Source of the DNA: a virus | Reading direction: 5' to 3' (one strand) | Length of the DNA stretch: 64,000 nucleotides | IMG/VR virus record: IMGVR_UViG_3300009128_000008 | Location: 1-64,000 of that record | Shown here: in pieces, positions 1-9,800 of the stretch | How positions within the stretch are numbered: the stretch's first letter is position 1 | How the letters are laid out: every line of letters starts with the position of its first letter | Program-made: the position numbers and the translations under genes | Notes under the pieces: generated by a model | Database searches by the model: none | The model's input: the letters and a program-made list of their open reading frames with translations, nothing else | Told to the model about the DNA's origin: nothing

Positions 1-1530
1 TGCCCCCTCTCTTGCCACCAAGGCGGCTTCAACTCTATATGTGGCTATTTTATTATTTATCTCAATTAGTTTAGAAAGCTGTCCCTCTCGCCTCTTATCT
101 CCAGCCTTCATCACCTTCATCATAGCATCTTCACCCTCTGGAAGTTTAAGATCTACGGTGGTTAAATCTCCTGCCCTCATTTTCTCTATAATGGCATAAG
201 CCTGCCTTCTGGTTTCAGCGACTTTAAAAGGGCCAGTCGTCAACATCTGAACCTGTTTAAGCATTTGAGCGGCTGCTGCCTGACTACCAGCCGCCTCTTC
301 TCTAGTAACAAGTTCGCCGCCAAACATTTTTCTCATGGCAGATTCAACTTTGCCCGCCACTTCATCTACCTTGCCCTCCGCCAGCATAATATCAATTTCG
401 AATGCTCCCTGAAGACCACCAACGCCGCCTGTCATTCCAGATAAAAATGCTTGCTGGGCTATATCCATATCTGAAATACCTTTCGTAAACCCTTTAACAA
501 TATCGGCAATAGCTCGCGGACCATATCCGCTTTCTGCCAATGCGGGTCCAAAAGATGCCATTACGTCAATTGCTCCTTGTGTGTTATCACCCAAATACAG
601 AAATTGAGCCGCTACATCCTGAGCATATTTTTTCATAATTCCCATTGGTATTTCCGTCTTTTGAGACGCAAGATGCATTTTAGAAAGTGCTTCTAGTGCG
701 CCTTTTGTGCCGGTTGTAAAATCTTTCTGCACGTCCTTCATATAATTGGTAACCTCGGCAAGCTCCAACAATGTTCCTTGCGTTACCTTTATAACAGATT
801 CTTCGGCAATTAAAGCCGGATATAACTGTTTAGTAAATGTAATCATCTTATCCATACTTCCCGGGATAGCCATAAGTTCATGCTGAAGTTTTGCCACTCG
901 CTCCGAATACAAACCAGTAGCATTACCAACTAGCTCTGCATCTTTGGCAAATTTAAGAACTTTGGTGCCAGTCATTTCATAATTATTATTTAATGATTTC
1001 ATCATTTTAGACAAGCCACCAGCGGCAGCGGCTTGTTTTAATAGGGCATTTTCCATATTTCTGCCAGCATCTCCGGCAGCAGCTATATTGGCCATAAAAT
1101 TTATAGCTTTTGCGCCAGTTTCTCCAAAAATCTTAGAAACTATTTTAGATCCTGATGCTCGTCTAATAAATTCATCCATTTGGGCAGACATTTCTTTGGC
1201 GCCATCTGCCATGCTGAAAAATCCGCCAGACATTTTAAATAATTCTTTATCAACCCCCATTGCAATTAAGGTACCAAACTTTACAGCCATCATCTCCAAT
1301 TCTGCGCTGGTGGCCCCAATACTGCCGCCAAGATTGTCCATGGCAGTTTTTATACGGCCTACATCCGCATCAGAAATACCAATATCTGTTTTATCTAACC
1401 CCTTATATAAGGTGGTGGCAAATTGATCAGCTGATTTGCGAAGCTTGTCTAAAACTTCCTTGACTTTTTTGCCCCTTTCAATTAATTTTTGTAGGGCGTC
1501 TGGAGTTGCTGCTACATCTATATCTGCCAT
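1..1530 (-). CDS. Tape measure protein, N-terminal 510 residues (runs off left edge)
   Basis: An open frame of 510 codons runs without a stop from an ATG at 1530 to the window edge, so the 3' part is missing. The translation is rich in Ala, Gly, Met and Lys, and is largely helical with Gly-rich breaks, as is usual in tape measure proteins that set tail length and are later ejected. The start lies one base after the stop of the second tail-assembly chaperone (stop 1532-1534). Sheath, tube, chaperone pair, tape measure is the classical gene order in contractile-tailed phages, and the identification rests mainly on this order. No recognisable enzymatic domain is visible in the part present. Confidence 0.8.
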   Translation of the reverse strand, partial: MADIDVAATPDALQKLIERGKKVKEVLDKLRKSADQFATTLYKGLDKTDIGISDADVGRIKTAMDNLGGSIGATSAELEMMAVKFGTLIAMGVDKELFKMSGGFFSMADGAKEMSAQMDEFIRRASGSKIVSKIFGETGAKAINFMANIAAAGDAGRNMENALLKQAAAAGGLSKMMKSLNNNYEMTGTKVLKFAKDAELVGNATGLYSERVAKLQHELMAIPGSMDKMITFTKQLYPALIAEESVIKVTQGTLLELAEVTNYMKDVQKDFTTGTKGALEALSKMHLASQKTEIPMGIMKKYAQDVAAQFLYLGDNTQGAIDVMASFGPALAESGYGPRAIADIVKGFTKGISDMDIAQQAFLSGMTGGVGGLQGAFEIDIMLAEGKVDEVAGKVESAMRKMFGGELVTREEAAGSQAAAAQMLKQVQMLTTGPFKVAETRRQAYAIIEKMRAGDLTTVDLKLPEGEDAMMKVMKAGDKRREGQLSKLIEINNKIATYRVEAALVAREGA

Positions 1531-1531
1531 A

Positions 1532-1855
1532 TTATTCTCTATTAATTACGCGGCGCCTTCTGTGCGGCCTTAAGCTATTCTGTGGTTGTTTGGCTTTCTT
1601 TTGTCGATCGGCTAGAACCATTTGTGAAGATCTCTCAAAATCAGCATCTGACACAGAAACTGAGCTTTCTTCATTCATCATTTTTTGAGCCATCTCAGGA
1701 TTTGAAAATGCACCATTAAATATTGCATAATGCTTGGCAAATTCATTCTTTTCTTCTAAATCACCGACCCAAGACTCATACATCCACAATTTCAGAAACG
1801 GGTCTATCTCATCAAACCACGGGTCGTTCGGTATTTTCTGGAATGTTTTACACAC
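1532..1855 (-). CDS. Tail assembly chaperone, downstream (frameshift-fused) part
   Basis: This short protein has the pattern 'NDPWFDEIDPFLKLWMYESW' near its start, typical of the second tail-assembly chaperone found just before the tape measure gene. The only start in frame is a GTG at 1855 with no ribosome-binding site at a workable distance (AAAGGAG lies about 24 bases upstream). The frame is open upstream as far as the slippery run at 1891-1897 and is in the -1 phase relative to the preceding gene. The product is therefore probably made mainly as a C-terminal extension of the upstream chaperone, as in lambda gpG-gpGT. Free initiation at GTG is the alternative. Confidence 0.75.
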   Translation of the reverse strand: MCKTFQKIPNDPWFDEIDPFLKLWMYESWVGDLEEKNEFAKHYAIFNGAFSNPEMAQKMMNEESSVSVSDADFERSSQMVLADRQKKAKQPQNSLRPHRRRRVINRE

Positions 1856-1884
1856 AAACCATCGAAATCTATGATCCGGCTCCT

Positions 1885-1900
1885 TTATGATTTTTTTATT
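1885..1900 (-). other. Probable programmed -1 ribosomal frameshift site (A AAA AAA)
   Basis: Read on the minus strand, the last codons of the upstream chaperone are GCA ATA AAA AAA TCA TAA. The heptamer A-AAA-AAA (1891-1897) is in the correct phase for tandem slippage. After a -1 slip the frame continues ATC ATA AAG GAG CCG with no stop and enters the second chaperone frame. An AAAGGAG element lies just downstream of the heptamer. Frameshifting between tail-assembly chaperones is well established in lambda and many other tailed phages. Efficiency cannot be judged from sequence. Confidence 0.75.
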
Positions 1901-2574
1901 GCGTCCGCTACTTCCTTTACATCCTCTTCGGTCTTAACTGCATATTGATTTTGTGCTTTTTCGGTAATTATTTTATATTTATCATGGATATACGCCGCTA
2001 CCGAATCTGACAAAGAATCAAATAGAGCTAATCGCGCCTCCATAGAATCATCACCAATAACTTCCGCCAACAAATACCCATTAATCTGATATACTGATCT
2101 GGCTAATGTTTGTGTGCGAAGCTCAAATCCCAACTCTGCCGCCGACATCTCCTGTAAAGAAACAGTTTTTGCAATTTCTTTTATTTCTCCGGTGCTTAAC
2201 GTCCTAATTGAAAAGTTTACTCCATCTATCTCAAATTCATCAGTTACTTTGCCCAAGCCTATTAAGAATTCTACTCTTTTTTTGGCTTCAACTGTAAGGC
2301 CTCTACCAGTCTGACGCATATCTTCCAAATTGCGCCTATCTTCATTCGATAATACCTGCGGTTGTGGCTGTGATGCAAACGATCTGCCCTCTCCTGCAGC
2401 CCGAGGTGTTTCAAACCTATTTTGAGGCATTTGTTGAGGAGCCTGTCGTGGTACCCGCTGAGGAATTTGCTGATCTTGCGCGGGAGGATTACTAGCATCC
2501 TCCACAGTATATACTTCTCTTTTATTTCCTGTTTGAAACGAAGTACTTCCCAATTCACTTTCAATTTCTGTCAT
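1885..2574 (-). CDS. Tail assembly chaperone, upstream part
   Basis: The 229-aa protein has a low-complexity Gln/Pro-rich N-terminal third (residues about 25-75) followed by a compact, mostly helical domain. Its position between the tail tube and tape measure genes, and the slippery sequence at its 3' end, identify it as the first tail-assembly chaperone. Such proteins coat the tape measure before the tube polymerises around it and are absent from the mature virion. The Gln/Pro-rich extension is unusual for the family. The start ATG at 2574 follows AGGAAG at proper spacing, and a sigma70-like promoter lies about 60 bases upstream. Confidence 0.75.
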   Translation of the reverse strand: MTEIESELGSTSFQTGNKREVYTVEDASNPPAQDQQIPQRVPRQAPQQMPQNRFETPRAAGEGRSFASQPQPQVLSNEDRRNLEDMRQTGRGLTVEAKKRVEFLIGLGKVTDEFEIDGVNFSIRTLSTGEIKEIAKTVSLQEMSAAELGFELRTQTLARSVYQINGYLLAEVIGDDSMEARLALFDSLSDSVAAYIHDKYKIITEKAQNQYAVKTEEDVKEVADAIKKS

Positions 2575-2634
2575 AATTTCTTCCTATTAATTCTTTATTT
2601 GTATATAGTTGGAGACAAACCAACACCATACGTT

Positions 2635-2663
2635 TATATAACAAAATATACGCAACTATTCAA
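2635..2663 (-). promoter_or_regulatory. Candidate sigma70-type promoter for the chaperone/tape measure genes
   Basis: On the minus strand TTGAAT (2658-2663) is followed after 17 bases by TATATA (2635-2640). This lies in the 187-base gap between the tail tube and chaperone genes, about 60 bases before the chaperone ATG. The region is AT-rich, so a chance match is possible. Confidence 0.35.
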
Positions 2664-2697
2664 ATGATTGTAAAACCAATCACAGCGTATATTTCTT

Positions 2698-2731
2698 CCC
2701 CCACACAATTTTCAAAACGCATTGGTGGGGG
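2698..2731 (-). terminator. Strong hairpin after the tail tube gene
   Basis: CCCCCAC and GTGGGGG pair, extended by CAAT/ATTG with a one-base bulge, around an 11-base loop. It sits 31 bases after the tube gene stop. There is no U-run after the stem, so it is more likely an RNA-stability or partial-termination hairpin than a full intrinsic terminator. It would allow higher expression of tube and sheath than of the chaperones. Confidence 0.45.
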
Positions 2732-2761
2732 AGATAACTAATAATTACAAGACTCTATCGG

Positions 2762-3382
2762 CTAATCCGTCAAAAACGCATTCAGCAAACCGGGTGCATC
2801 CAAAGCTCCACGGAAATCCCCTCTATCAGCTTCTTGCTCAAATGAATTAATATGAATGTTCTCAATATATCCGTTAGGAATTGTAGTGACCACATTATTC
2901 ATGTTTAATGTGCTATAAATGTCTTCCGCTTTCCAGGCCATATTATCTGAAATAACCCAATCGGCAGCACTATAAACATAATTGATATTTTCTATCCATA
3001 CGTTTTTTATAGTGGTTATAATTGAGTTTCCAGGATCTGAGTCGGCGAACTGATCGTGAATTTCTATATCAAAAGGGATGCGCTGAGATTTAACATGGAT
3101 ATATCCACGACTAAATGCTTCAGCTATACGCATCTTGTCAAACCTGGTACGTTTGCAAGATCCACTAATATCTGTAGATTTTGCTGGAGCACTATCTATA
3201 TGACCATCTGTTCCTACTTCATCAATCATAGTAATAGTTGGCCGAGCTTCTGTAATATTAAGCTCTTGTACAGCTCCAACAACATTTCCAGCAACTAAAA
3301 TAATAATATTAGTTGATAGATGCGTTGCCGTTCTATTGTTACCGTCTTGGTCAAATAACTGTGTATTTGTGTTTCTAGGCAT
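2762..3382 (-). CDS. Tail tube protein
   Basis: This 206-aa protein has the size and features of contractile-tail tube subunits. A central beta-rich segment contains 'EVGTDGHIDSAPAKST' followed by 'RTRFDKMRIAEAFSRGYIHV', a pattern seen in tube proteins of large myoviruses. It lies directly downstream of the tail sheath gene in transcription order and upstream of the chaperones, as expected. The tube polymerises around the tape measure and conducts DNA on injection. It carries no DGY tripeptide, unlike most neighbouring tail genes. Confidence 0.8.
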   Translation of the reverse strand: MPRNTNTQLFDQDGNNRTATHLSTNIIILVAGNVVGAVQELNITEARPTITMIDEVGTDGHIDSAPAKSTDISGSCKRTRFDKMRIAEAFSRGYIHVKSQRIPFDIEIHDQFADSDPGNSIITTIKNVWIENINYVYSAADWVISDNMAWKAEDIYSTLNMNNVVTTIPNGYIENIHINSFEQEADRGDFRGALDAPGLLNAFLTD

Positions 3383-3437
3383 AGTTTACCACTCTAGTCA
3401 AAAATTATTCTCTAACTTACAACTTTATATCAAAATA

Positions 3438-5897
3438 TTACAGGACACCAACACCAACCCTAATGTAAATCCAGTTTACAGGATATACGGGCTGTACTGC
3501 CACTGAAATATTCCATTGTCTCGGATCTACGCTATCTCTAACAACCCTCAGATCCGCAAATTGTGTTATAAGCTTCTGCGAAATGAAGCTCTGCATAACA
3601 CTTGTGGCTCTGGCCAGTAATGTGCCTTGGAAGGTTTCTGACTCCGGAGATCCTGGGAATCCAGCAAAAGCAGCTCTCATGCTCTTTGCAATACGATCCC
3701 TAATAAATATGATGCTTATTTCTTCTTCTTCTGGGTATCCACTCTGGGTTGTCGTCTTACCCCAAATTACGGTACCGCCTCCAATCGCTGGTTGTAACGT
3801 TGTAATACCAGCTACAGCTAAATTCTCCAATGTAATCGGCCTAAATAGCTTGTCCCTCAAAATTGTAAATCCGGCCAACACCTTATTAGTTAGAGGAATA
3901 GAAACATTGGTCACGCCAGATAAATATCCAGCTGCTGCCGCGGCCATAAAGAACCCATCAACCAATGTGTTATCAGCCCCGATTTGTACAACTATCTGAT
4001 CTGGATAGAAATATACTACACGGAATGTTCCGCCAAAGGAATTAGGAACACCATAGTTAGTAAGATCCTCGACATTTCCTGACAAAATTTCAGATATATC
4101 ATCGCCCTGAATGCCCTCAAGAATACCAATATCTTCTACAGCAGCGGGCGTGGTGCCAATTACATTAGCTGGTGTCAAGCCCTGAATTGCCCCTATAAAC
4201 AACATTCGCTCTTTCTTGTTCTTAATATTACTCATGGCCTCACAATGCAGCCTAGCAGCCTGGAAAATAGCGCTAATTGTCTGAGAGGGAAGAGGAACCA
4301 CTATATCGCACTCAATCAATTCTAGTGCTTCCAGGGCCTCTTGCCATCCAACATCGAAAAAGTCTGCATCACGTGTGTCCACAACAGTAGCTCGCAAGCT
4401 CTGTCCAAGCGTTAAAGCTAAGTCCGAAGTGAATAAGATTCGAGCACTGCTATCACTTGTATCCAACACCCTAAATTCTGCGCCGGTTTCACTCACAAAC
4501 CCGCCAGGATCGGTGATTGTTGCAACACCTTCACTGACAGATACAATGCTATAAGTTCCAGCATTAGCGGCAGGAGCTAGTATTCTTATCTCTCTGGTTG
4601 CGCTCAGGTCATCCAAATTAAACTCTACGGTTGTACTACTTATTGTAGCGGTAGTGGGGGTTACCGGAGTAATTGCTCCATCATCGCCCTCTTTTTGTAC
4701 AGAATCTTCAAGAATTACTGTATAAGCATAAGTATAACCAACGCCATACATAAAGAGCGTAGGAGCTGCCGTAATAGCCGCGTCATAAAAATCTACTTTA
4801 TTAGGCACGATTTGTGTTTCAGACCCTGTAACCGGATCCGTAACAAAGAAATTAATATTAGTATCAACATCCGGGAACACATTAATTGGCAAAGCAAATG
4901 TAAGATCATCAGGAGCAGTACCACCAGACGCCGACTGTTCTAACACATAAGAAACTCTGCGCGGAATACTTGGTGCAGCCTGGCAACAGTAAACACCAGG
5001 AGGCTGATTGGCAAATGCAATCTGACATCCTAATGTAAGCCTATTATCTGTACTTGCCGAACCATGTTTTGTAGAGATCTCATCCATGTCCGAGAAAAAC
5101 TCCGGATCATTTAAATCTATTTCAGCAATATAATTTGCTATCAATGAATCTCCAGCAATTAATGAGCCACTCTCCACTTCTATTGTAAATGCATCACCCT
5201 CTCGGAACGCAGTAGATCCCTCAGAAATCGAGAAGGTCAATATTGTGTTGGATTCGGTAACACCATTGGACTGCCAAACAACATTATTTCCATAGCCATC
5301 TAACAGAATTCCACTAACCGATCCACTAGCAATAAATTTCGCATACCCATCGATAGGATTGCCATAACCATCTCGCACAACAGATACACACCTAACTGTC
5401 CAGGTTTCAGTGGGCGCATTTAAATCAACAAGGCTAAGACCATTAATCACACCGTTTCCAACATTGGCGCCACTTGCCTCCCAATAAGAGCCGCCTTGAT
5501 CCACAAGATGAGCAGTCTGTAATTCTACGTATCCAAGGGTAATATCTAAACGATAATCATATCGATCACTAAACGACCCTCCTGCAGTAGCAAACCCCGC
5601 CTGTTCCAGACCTACTAAGGGTATCCCATTTTTGTATAATACCGTACGGTTAGCTATTACTGGGGCGTATGTAAGCAAAAAGTGCCTACCGTCGCTACCG
5701 GTGGTTGACGTATATGTGGAATTCAATCCATCGTTACCATCCCCTACCGCAGAATTAACTAATCTCTCTACCCTTTCGCCTTCACCAACAATAGCGGCAA
5801 TCCTAAGGCCGCCTGGTACTGATACGCCACGAGATACTGTTTCTACATCTATATAGGGACCAGGGAGTGCATTTGTTGAACCTGGAAAATTTGCCAT
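3438..5897 (-). CDS. Contractile tail sheath protein
   Basis: The 819-aa product ends in a conserved sheath-type C-terminal half. It contains 'AAAAAGYLSG', then a stretch ending 'NLAVAGITTLQP', then 'ISIIFIRDRIAKSMR' and a final beta-strand-rich tail, all characteristic of sheath subunits that interlock between rings. The N-terminus has 'VPGGLRIAAIVGEGER', like other sheath N-termini. The middle 350 residues form inserted beta-rich surface domains, including three DGY tripeptides in about 30 residues (roughly residues 174-202). The start ATG at 5897 follows GAGG at good spacing. Its leader carries a perfect palindrome (5918-5931). Confidence 0.9.
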   Translation of the reverse strand: MANFPGSTNALPGPYIDVETVSRGVSVPGGLRIAAIVGEGERVERLVNSAVGDGNDGLNSTYTSTTGSDGRHFLLTYAPVIANRTVLYKNGIPLVGLEQAGFATAGGSFSDRYDYRLDITLGYVELQTAHLVDQGGSYWEASGANVGNGVINGLSLVDLNAPTETWTVRCVSVVRDGYGNPIDGYAKFIASGSVSGILLDGYGNNVVWQSNGVTESNTILTFSISEGSTAFREGDAFTIEVESGSLIAGDSLIANYIAEIDLNDPEFFSDMDEISTKHGSASTDNRLTLGCQIAFANQPPGVYCCQAAPSIPRRVSYVLEQSASGGTAPDDLTFALPINVFPDVDTNINFFVTDPVTGSETQIVPNKVDFYDAAITAAPTLFMYGVGYTYAYTVILEDSVQKEGDDGAITPVTPTTATISSTTVEFNLDDLSATREIRILAPAANAGTYSIVSVSEGVATITDPGGFVSETGAEFRVLDTSDSSARILFTSDLALTLGQSLRATVVDTRDADFFDVGWQEALEALELIECDIVVPLPSQTISAIFQAARLHCEAMSNIKNKKERMLFIGAIQGLTPANVIGTTPAAVEDIGILEGIQGDDISEILSGNVEDLTNYGVPNSFGGTFRVVYFYPDQIVVQIGADNTLVDGFFMAAAAAGYLSGVTNVSIPLTNKVLAGFTILRDKLFRPITLENLAVAGITTLQPAIGGGTVIWGKTTTQSGYPEEEEISIIFIRDRIAKSMRAAFAGFPGSPESETFQGTLLARATSVMQSFISQKLITQFADLRVVRDSVDPRQWNISVAVQPVYPVNWIYIRVGVGVL

Positions 5898-5917
5898 GAA
5901 TTAATCCTCTTCACTAG

Positions 5918-5931
5918 GTTTACATGTAAAC
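5918..5931. promoter_or_regulatory. Perfect 14-bp palindrome in the sheath leader
   Basis: GTTTACATGTAAAC is a perfect inverted repeat without a loop, centred about 27 bases before the sheath ATG. It could be an operator for a dimeric regulator. It cannot form a stable RNA hairpin because it lacks a loop. No second copy was noticed in the window. Confidence 0.35.
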
Positions 5932-5971
5932 ATTCAATAAAAATGTTATTTTATTGCCTACAATTATTACT

Positions 5972-5979
5972 TATTTATA
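5972..5979 (-). promoter_or_regulatory. T4-late-like TATAAATA box before the sheath gene
   Basis: On the minus strand TATAAATA lies about 75 bases before the sheath ATG, in an otherwise non-coding AT-rich leader. In T4-like phages this octamer is the late promoter recognised with a phage sigma factor. Similar boxes occur at 37588-37595 and, with one change, at 30239-30246. The AT-rich background makes each single match weak. Confidence 0.25.
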
Positions 5980-6039
5980 TGTTTTCTTATGCCGTGATTT
6001 ACGTTTTGTGCCTTTATAGATTTATTCCTATATTTACTA

Positions 6040-6831
6040 CTATAAAGTTGATAGCTGCTGAATAAACTCTAGCGCCGTTGTAATTCTTAGATTTGGGGCT
6101 ATTTCCGGCGGATGATCCCTTACATCCCCAAAATCTACGCATATATTAATGGCGTCCACCACAGAGTTTATCGGTATGTGGCGGTTCCATTCTGTCCGTA
6201 TATCCAGAGATATAGATTGTTTAAAAATCTTATCATTTCTGTCCTCTTCCTCACTCGGAGCATCTACCCTAGTATTTTTGATAAATACTCCGGCATGCGT
6301 CAGATCATCAAGTGACTGATCATCCACAAGAATGGACACCAATTCAACCAGTTCATCGCGCGATCTTAAGGACCGAGTCTCTACATCAATTGCTACGGTA
6401 CCCTCCCACGCTCCAGACAAAGAATAATAGCTTGGCGTGGTAATTATTGTCTCATTTCCGTACCCATCTATGTATCTAACGTGGGTGGTTTTTACCAACC
6501 CTTTATTTCGACTCATAGAAATAGGTTTTCGTGTTGTTCCAGCAGATCTGACCAAAATTGATGGATAATATCTTACATCATACCTATAATATTCTCCGAT
6601 ATAGACCCTCGTGGTAACATCATCATTTAAGCCCGCATCATTTGGTAAATTTGTATGATCTGGGGTATTTGGAAAGCCAAATTCATCTCGGGAATAGTGA
6701 TAATATGAGTCTTCTTCAAAAAAATTGCGCAACGTCTCTATCAACACCTCTTTTGGGTGTACAATCTGTGTGTTTTGAACATAATCGAACAAAGCATAAA
6801 GATCGGTTTTTGTTGAGTTCGCTGTTGCCAT
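6040..6831 (-). CDS. Virion protein, candidate tail completion/terminator protein
   Basis: The 263-aa protein lies immediately before the sheath gene and directly after the 1800-aa fibre gene. It contains 'FFEEDSYYHYSRDEFGFPNT' and a following 'RVYIGEYYRYDVRYYPSILV', patterns I associate with neck or tail-completion proteins of large myoviruses. The C-terminal half is a mixed alpha/beta domain. The exact role is inferred from position between fibre and sheath genes; a baseplate or head-tail joining role is possible. It contains one DGY tripeptide ('YIDGYGNE'). Confidence 0.55.
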   Translation of the reverse strand: MATANSTKTDLYALFDYVQNTQIVHPKEVLIETLRNFFEEDSYYHYSRDEFGFPNTPDHTNLPNDAGLNDDVTTRVYIGEYYRYDVRYYPSILVRSAGTTRKPISMSRNKGLVKTTHVRYIDGYGNETIITTPSYYSLSGAWEGTVAIDVETRSLRSRDELVELVSILVDDQSLDDLTHAGVFIKNTRVDAPSEEEDRNDKIFKQSISLDIRTEWNRHIPINSVVDAINICVDFGDVRDHPPEIAPNLRITTALEFIQQLSTL

Positions 6832-6832
6832 A

Positions 6833-9800
6833 TTACCATCTATATGTTATATCTACCGCCTTCTGTATAGTATGATCGCCAACAGCAACAAACTTTTTAG
6901 TGTCTCCGGACGCAGCCGATTCCAGCTCCCAATACAACAGAAGTGCAATTGATTTTCCCACACCAGTCCTAAATGACGAATCTGGAGCTGTTGTGGTTAT
7001 GTCATATGTGCCAGCCGAACTAATATCTGTCGGCGCACCAGCCTGAGGAACACCAGGGCCGTTATGTGTCATAACAGCTAATATATAATCTAAAGTATCA
7101 AAATCATCACTAACAGTCATCCTGGTTTCGGCTTGCACAAAATAAGTGTTTTTAGGAAGATAACTTTCTAAATCGATATAATAATGCATGAACCTAGCAT
7201 CAGTAGTTATAGACCTGTCATAAACAATAAAGAATACTTCGCGAAACATATCAGGACTATTCCCTATTGACATAACCGCGGCGACACCGGTTATGTCCGG
7301 ATTAGATGCAGGATCGGGGGCATTGGTATCTCCAAAGAAAAATGCAAACCCATCGCCCGCGCCAATCTCAGAACTTGCCCACGTCCCTTCATGCCCGTGT
7401 ACATGTATTGTTTCTGTTTGATTTATATTTCTTTCAACTACCCAATTATCACCCCTATTTTTAATTACATCTGTATCAACCGGAGGAGCGCTTGCGGCCA
7501 CAAAATAATTATCAAAATAATTATCTACAACTAATGCATGATCAACCCATCCACCACCAGTGATATAAGCATAAATATCATTCGTGCCCCTGTAAATCTT
7601 GTTATTAGTAACAACTTTCATATCTTCAGTCGCGGGGCCAATATCATCGAGAAAAATGCCATACCCAGAAGAAGCAGTTGCGCCATCTAACACAAAATTC
7701 TTGATTATATTGTTTGTTATTAACGACGGACCTGATGCAGATATTCCATTATTATATTGGTACGTGACCCCATCAACAACATCCTGGTCTATATTGTTAC
7801 CTATTATTTCGCGTATACTCTCCTCTGTGCTCATATAATCACTAACAAAAATAGCCGAGTTTTCAGCTCTTAATACGATAGATGATCCGTACCAAAACGT
7901 ATCTTCCAAATAAGTCGTATTATATGCCCTCAATGTATTATTAGTTATTTGGACGGAAGACGCTGTAGTTGCAGCGGTTTGTTGTATCTTTGCAAAAATC
8001 CAGTTACAATTATTTTTATCTATTACAACATTACCAGAAGTATAAGCTGAGTCCCCCAGGCCAAAAATCGAATCCCCTAATGTATCTAGAGATGCAATGT
8101 AATGACACGTATTCTCGGAAATATTTAAACCATTCGTAAAATCCACACCACTCAACAAAGTTGCACTGGCCGCTTCAACTCCGGATGTTAAGAATCCGAT
8201 AACACCACAATGATTTTTGCAGATATTAACGTTCGCAGTACGCAAGCCATAACCAGTAATAACTCCCCCAACAAAATCAGTCGGGGAGATAACATATATT
8301 CCTTGGGCGAAATTACATCTATTATTTTCTATCCACGTATTATGTAAAACTGATGGCCCGCTGCCCGCCCCATCAACATTAACAAAAACAATAGCTGCCT
8401 GTATTTTTGCTGTAGCATCATCTGCGTCATTAAATTGGTTATCTGTAACTCTTACATTAGACACCCAATCGTCCCTATTTAACTCAAAATTAATAAATGG
8501 CGGCCTTTGCGATGTAACCTCAGACACAAATATACATCTCTCTATTCTCATCATATGTGACAGCCCATTTGCGCCGCTTTGTGGTTCGCGATAAATGCAG
8601 CCATTTCCAATATTTATCTTGTCATCGGGAGTATATGATCCCTCTGGGTTGTAAACAAAATTTATCCCATACAATGAAACAAAACTATCAATTATAAATC
8701 CTTGTGGAACAGTAACATTAAATACCGCGCCGTCTCCTTCAAAAACAACAGGAATAGTAAATCCAGAAAGATCTATTGTCGAATCAACATCCCACACACC
8801 TCTAACTCTAACTTTTTGTACTCCTCCTGTACTATCGTTTACACCAAATTGCCCAACATCATAGCGATTTATCCAATTTTTCAGAGCTTCTACACAGTGA
8901 AAATTACCAACAAAATCTTCGGTAGTCCAAGTTAGCGGATGGTTTGCTCCCTCATGATCTACAAATTTGCGCACATCTTCTACGTCACCCTCAGTAATAT
9001 TTACAGAACTAATATCTGCAACAATTAATGCTATTGGAGTCAGATCTTGTCGGGTATTTATCAGCTCAGTAAAAGTAACAGATGGAACATAATAAGTTTG
9101 TCCTGCTGGCGTTTCAGCAAAATATTGTGTCTTAGTTGTGGTTATTAAAATTGTTTCAAGACCATTATGCTCATTAGCACAAACAGCCCATAAAACACTT
9201 ATCGGCGGTGGGGGTGGGTATGGCGTTCCTGCTGGAAAAATCTCTGGAATAGTTGCGGACATATTATTGATCACGCTAATATGACCATTTACTAACGCCA
9301 AGCCGCCTTTAAAGAAAACCTCGGAGGTACCACTTGGGGTCGTAGCAATGTAATCCAAATCCAGACCCCTCAATACACCATTAGGATGTAAATGTCTATC
9401 GCCAGAAGTGATAAATTCAATCGCAGAGGTTGTGAAGTCTGTCTCATCTACGCTGCCAAACTGCCTTCGATCCTGGGCGCGCTCAACAATATATGTATCA
9501 GAGTCTGGGCGCCAATTAACCTCACAAGTTGCCAGGATCATTAATTCATCCTGAAGGCGCAATGATGGGAAAATCTCTATATCAACATATCTAGGAACAG
9601 CAGATCCTAAAATTGGATCTCCTGGAAATGCTGCTGTAAGATCTAAAAACACAAGATCTATATAATCATTATATGTCTCGTCATAAAAACGAGTTGGTAC
9701 GTCTTTCCTTCCGGTGGTTAATGGCCCAACGTTAAAAATTCCATCACCAAAGGGATCTCTTTGTCCAATATAGCCGTCGTACTCTCCAGACGCAACAGTA

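Noticed and set aside
3583-3999. Long plus-strand open frame inside the sheath gene; similar ones lie opposite most large genes
   Set aside because: These frames are antisense to clear structural genes, lack ribosome-binding sites and give low-complexity translations without domains. They are shadows of the minus-strand genes.
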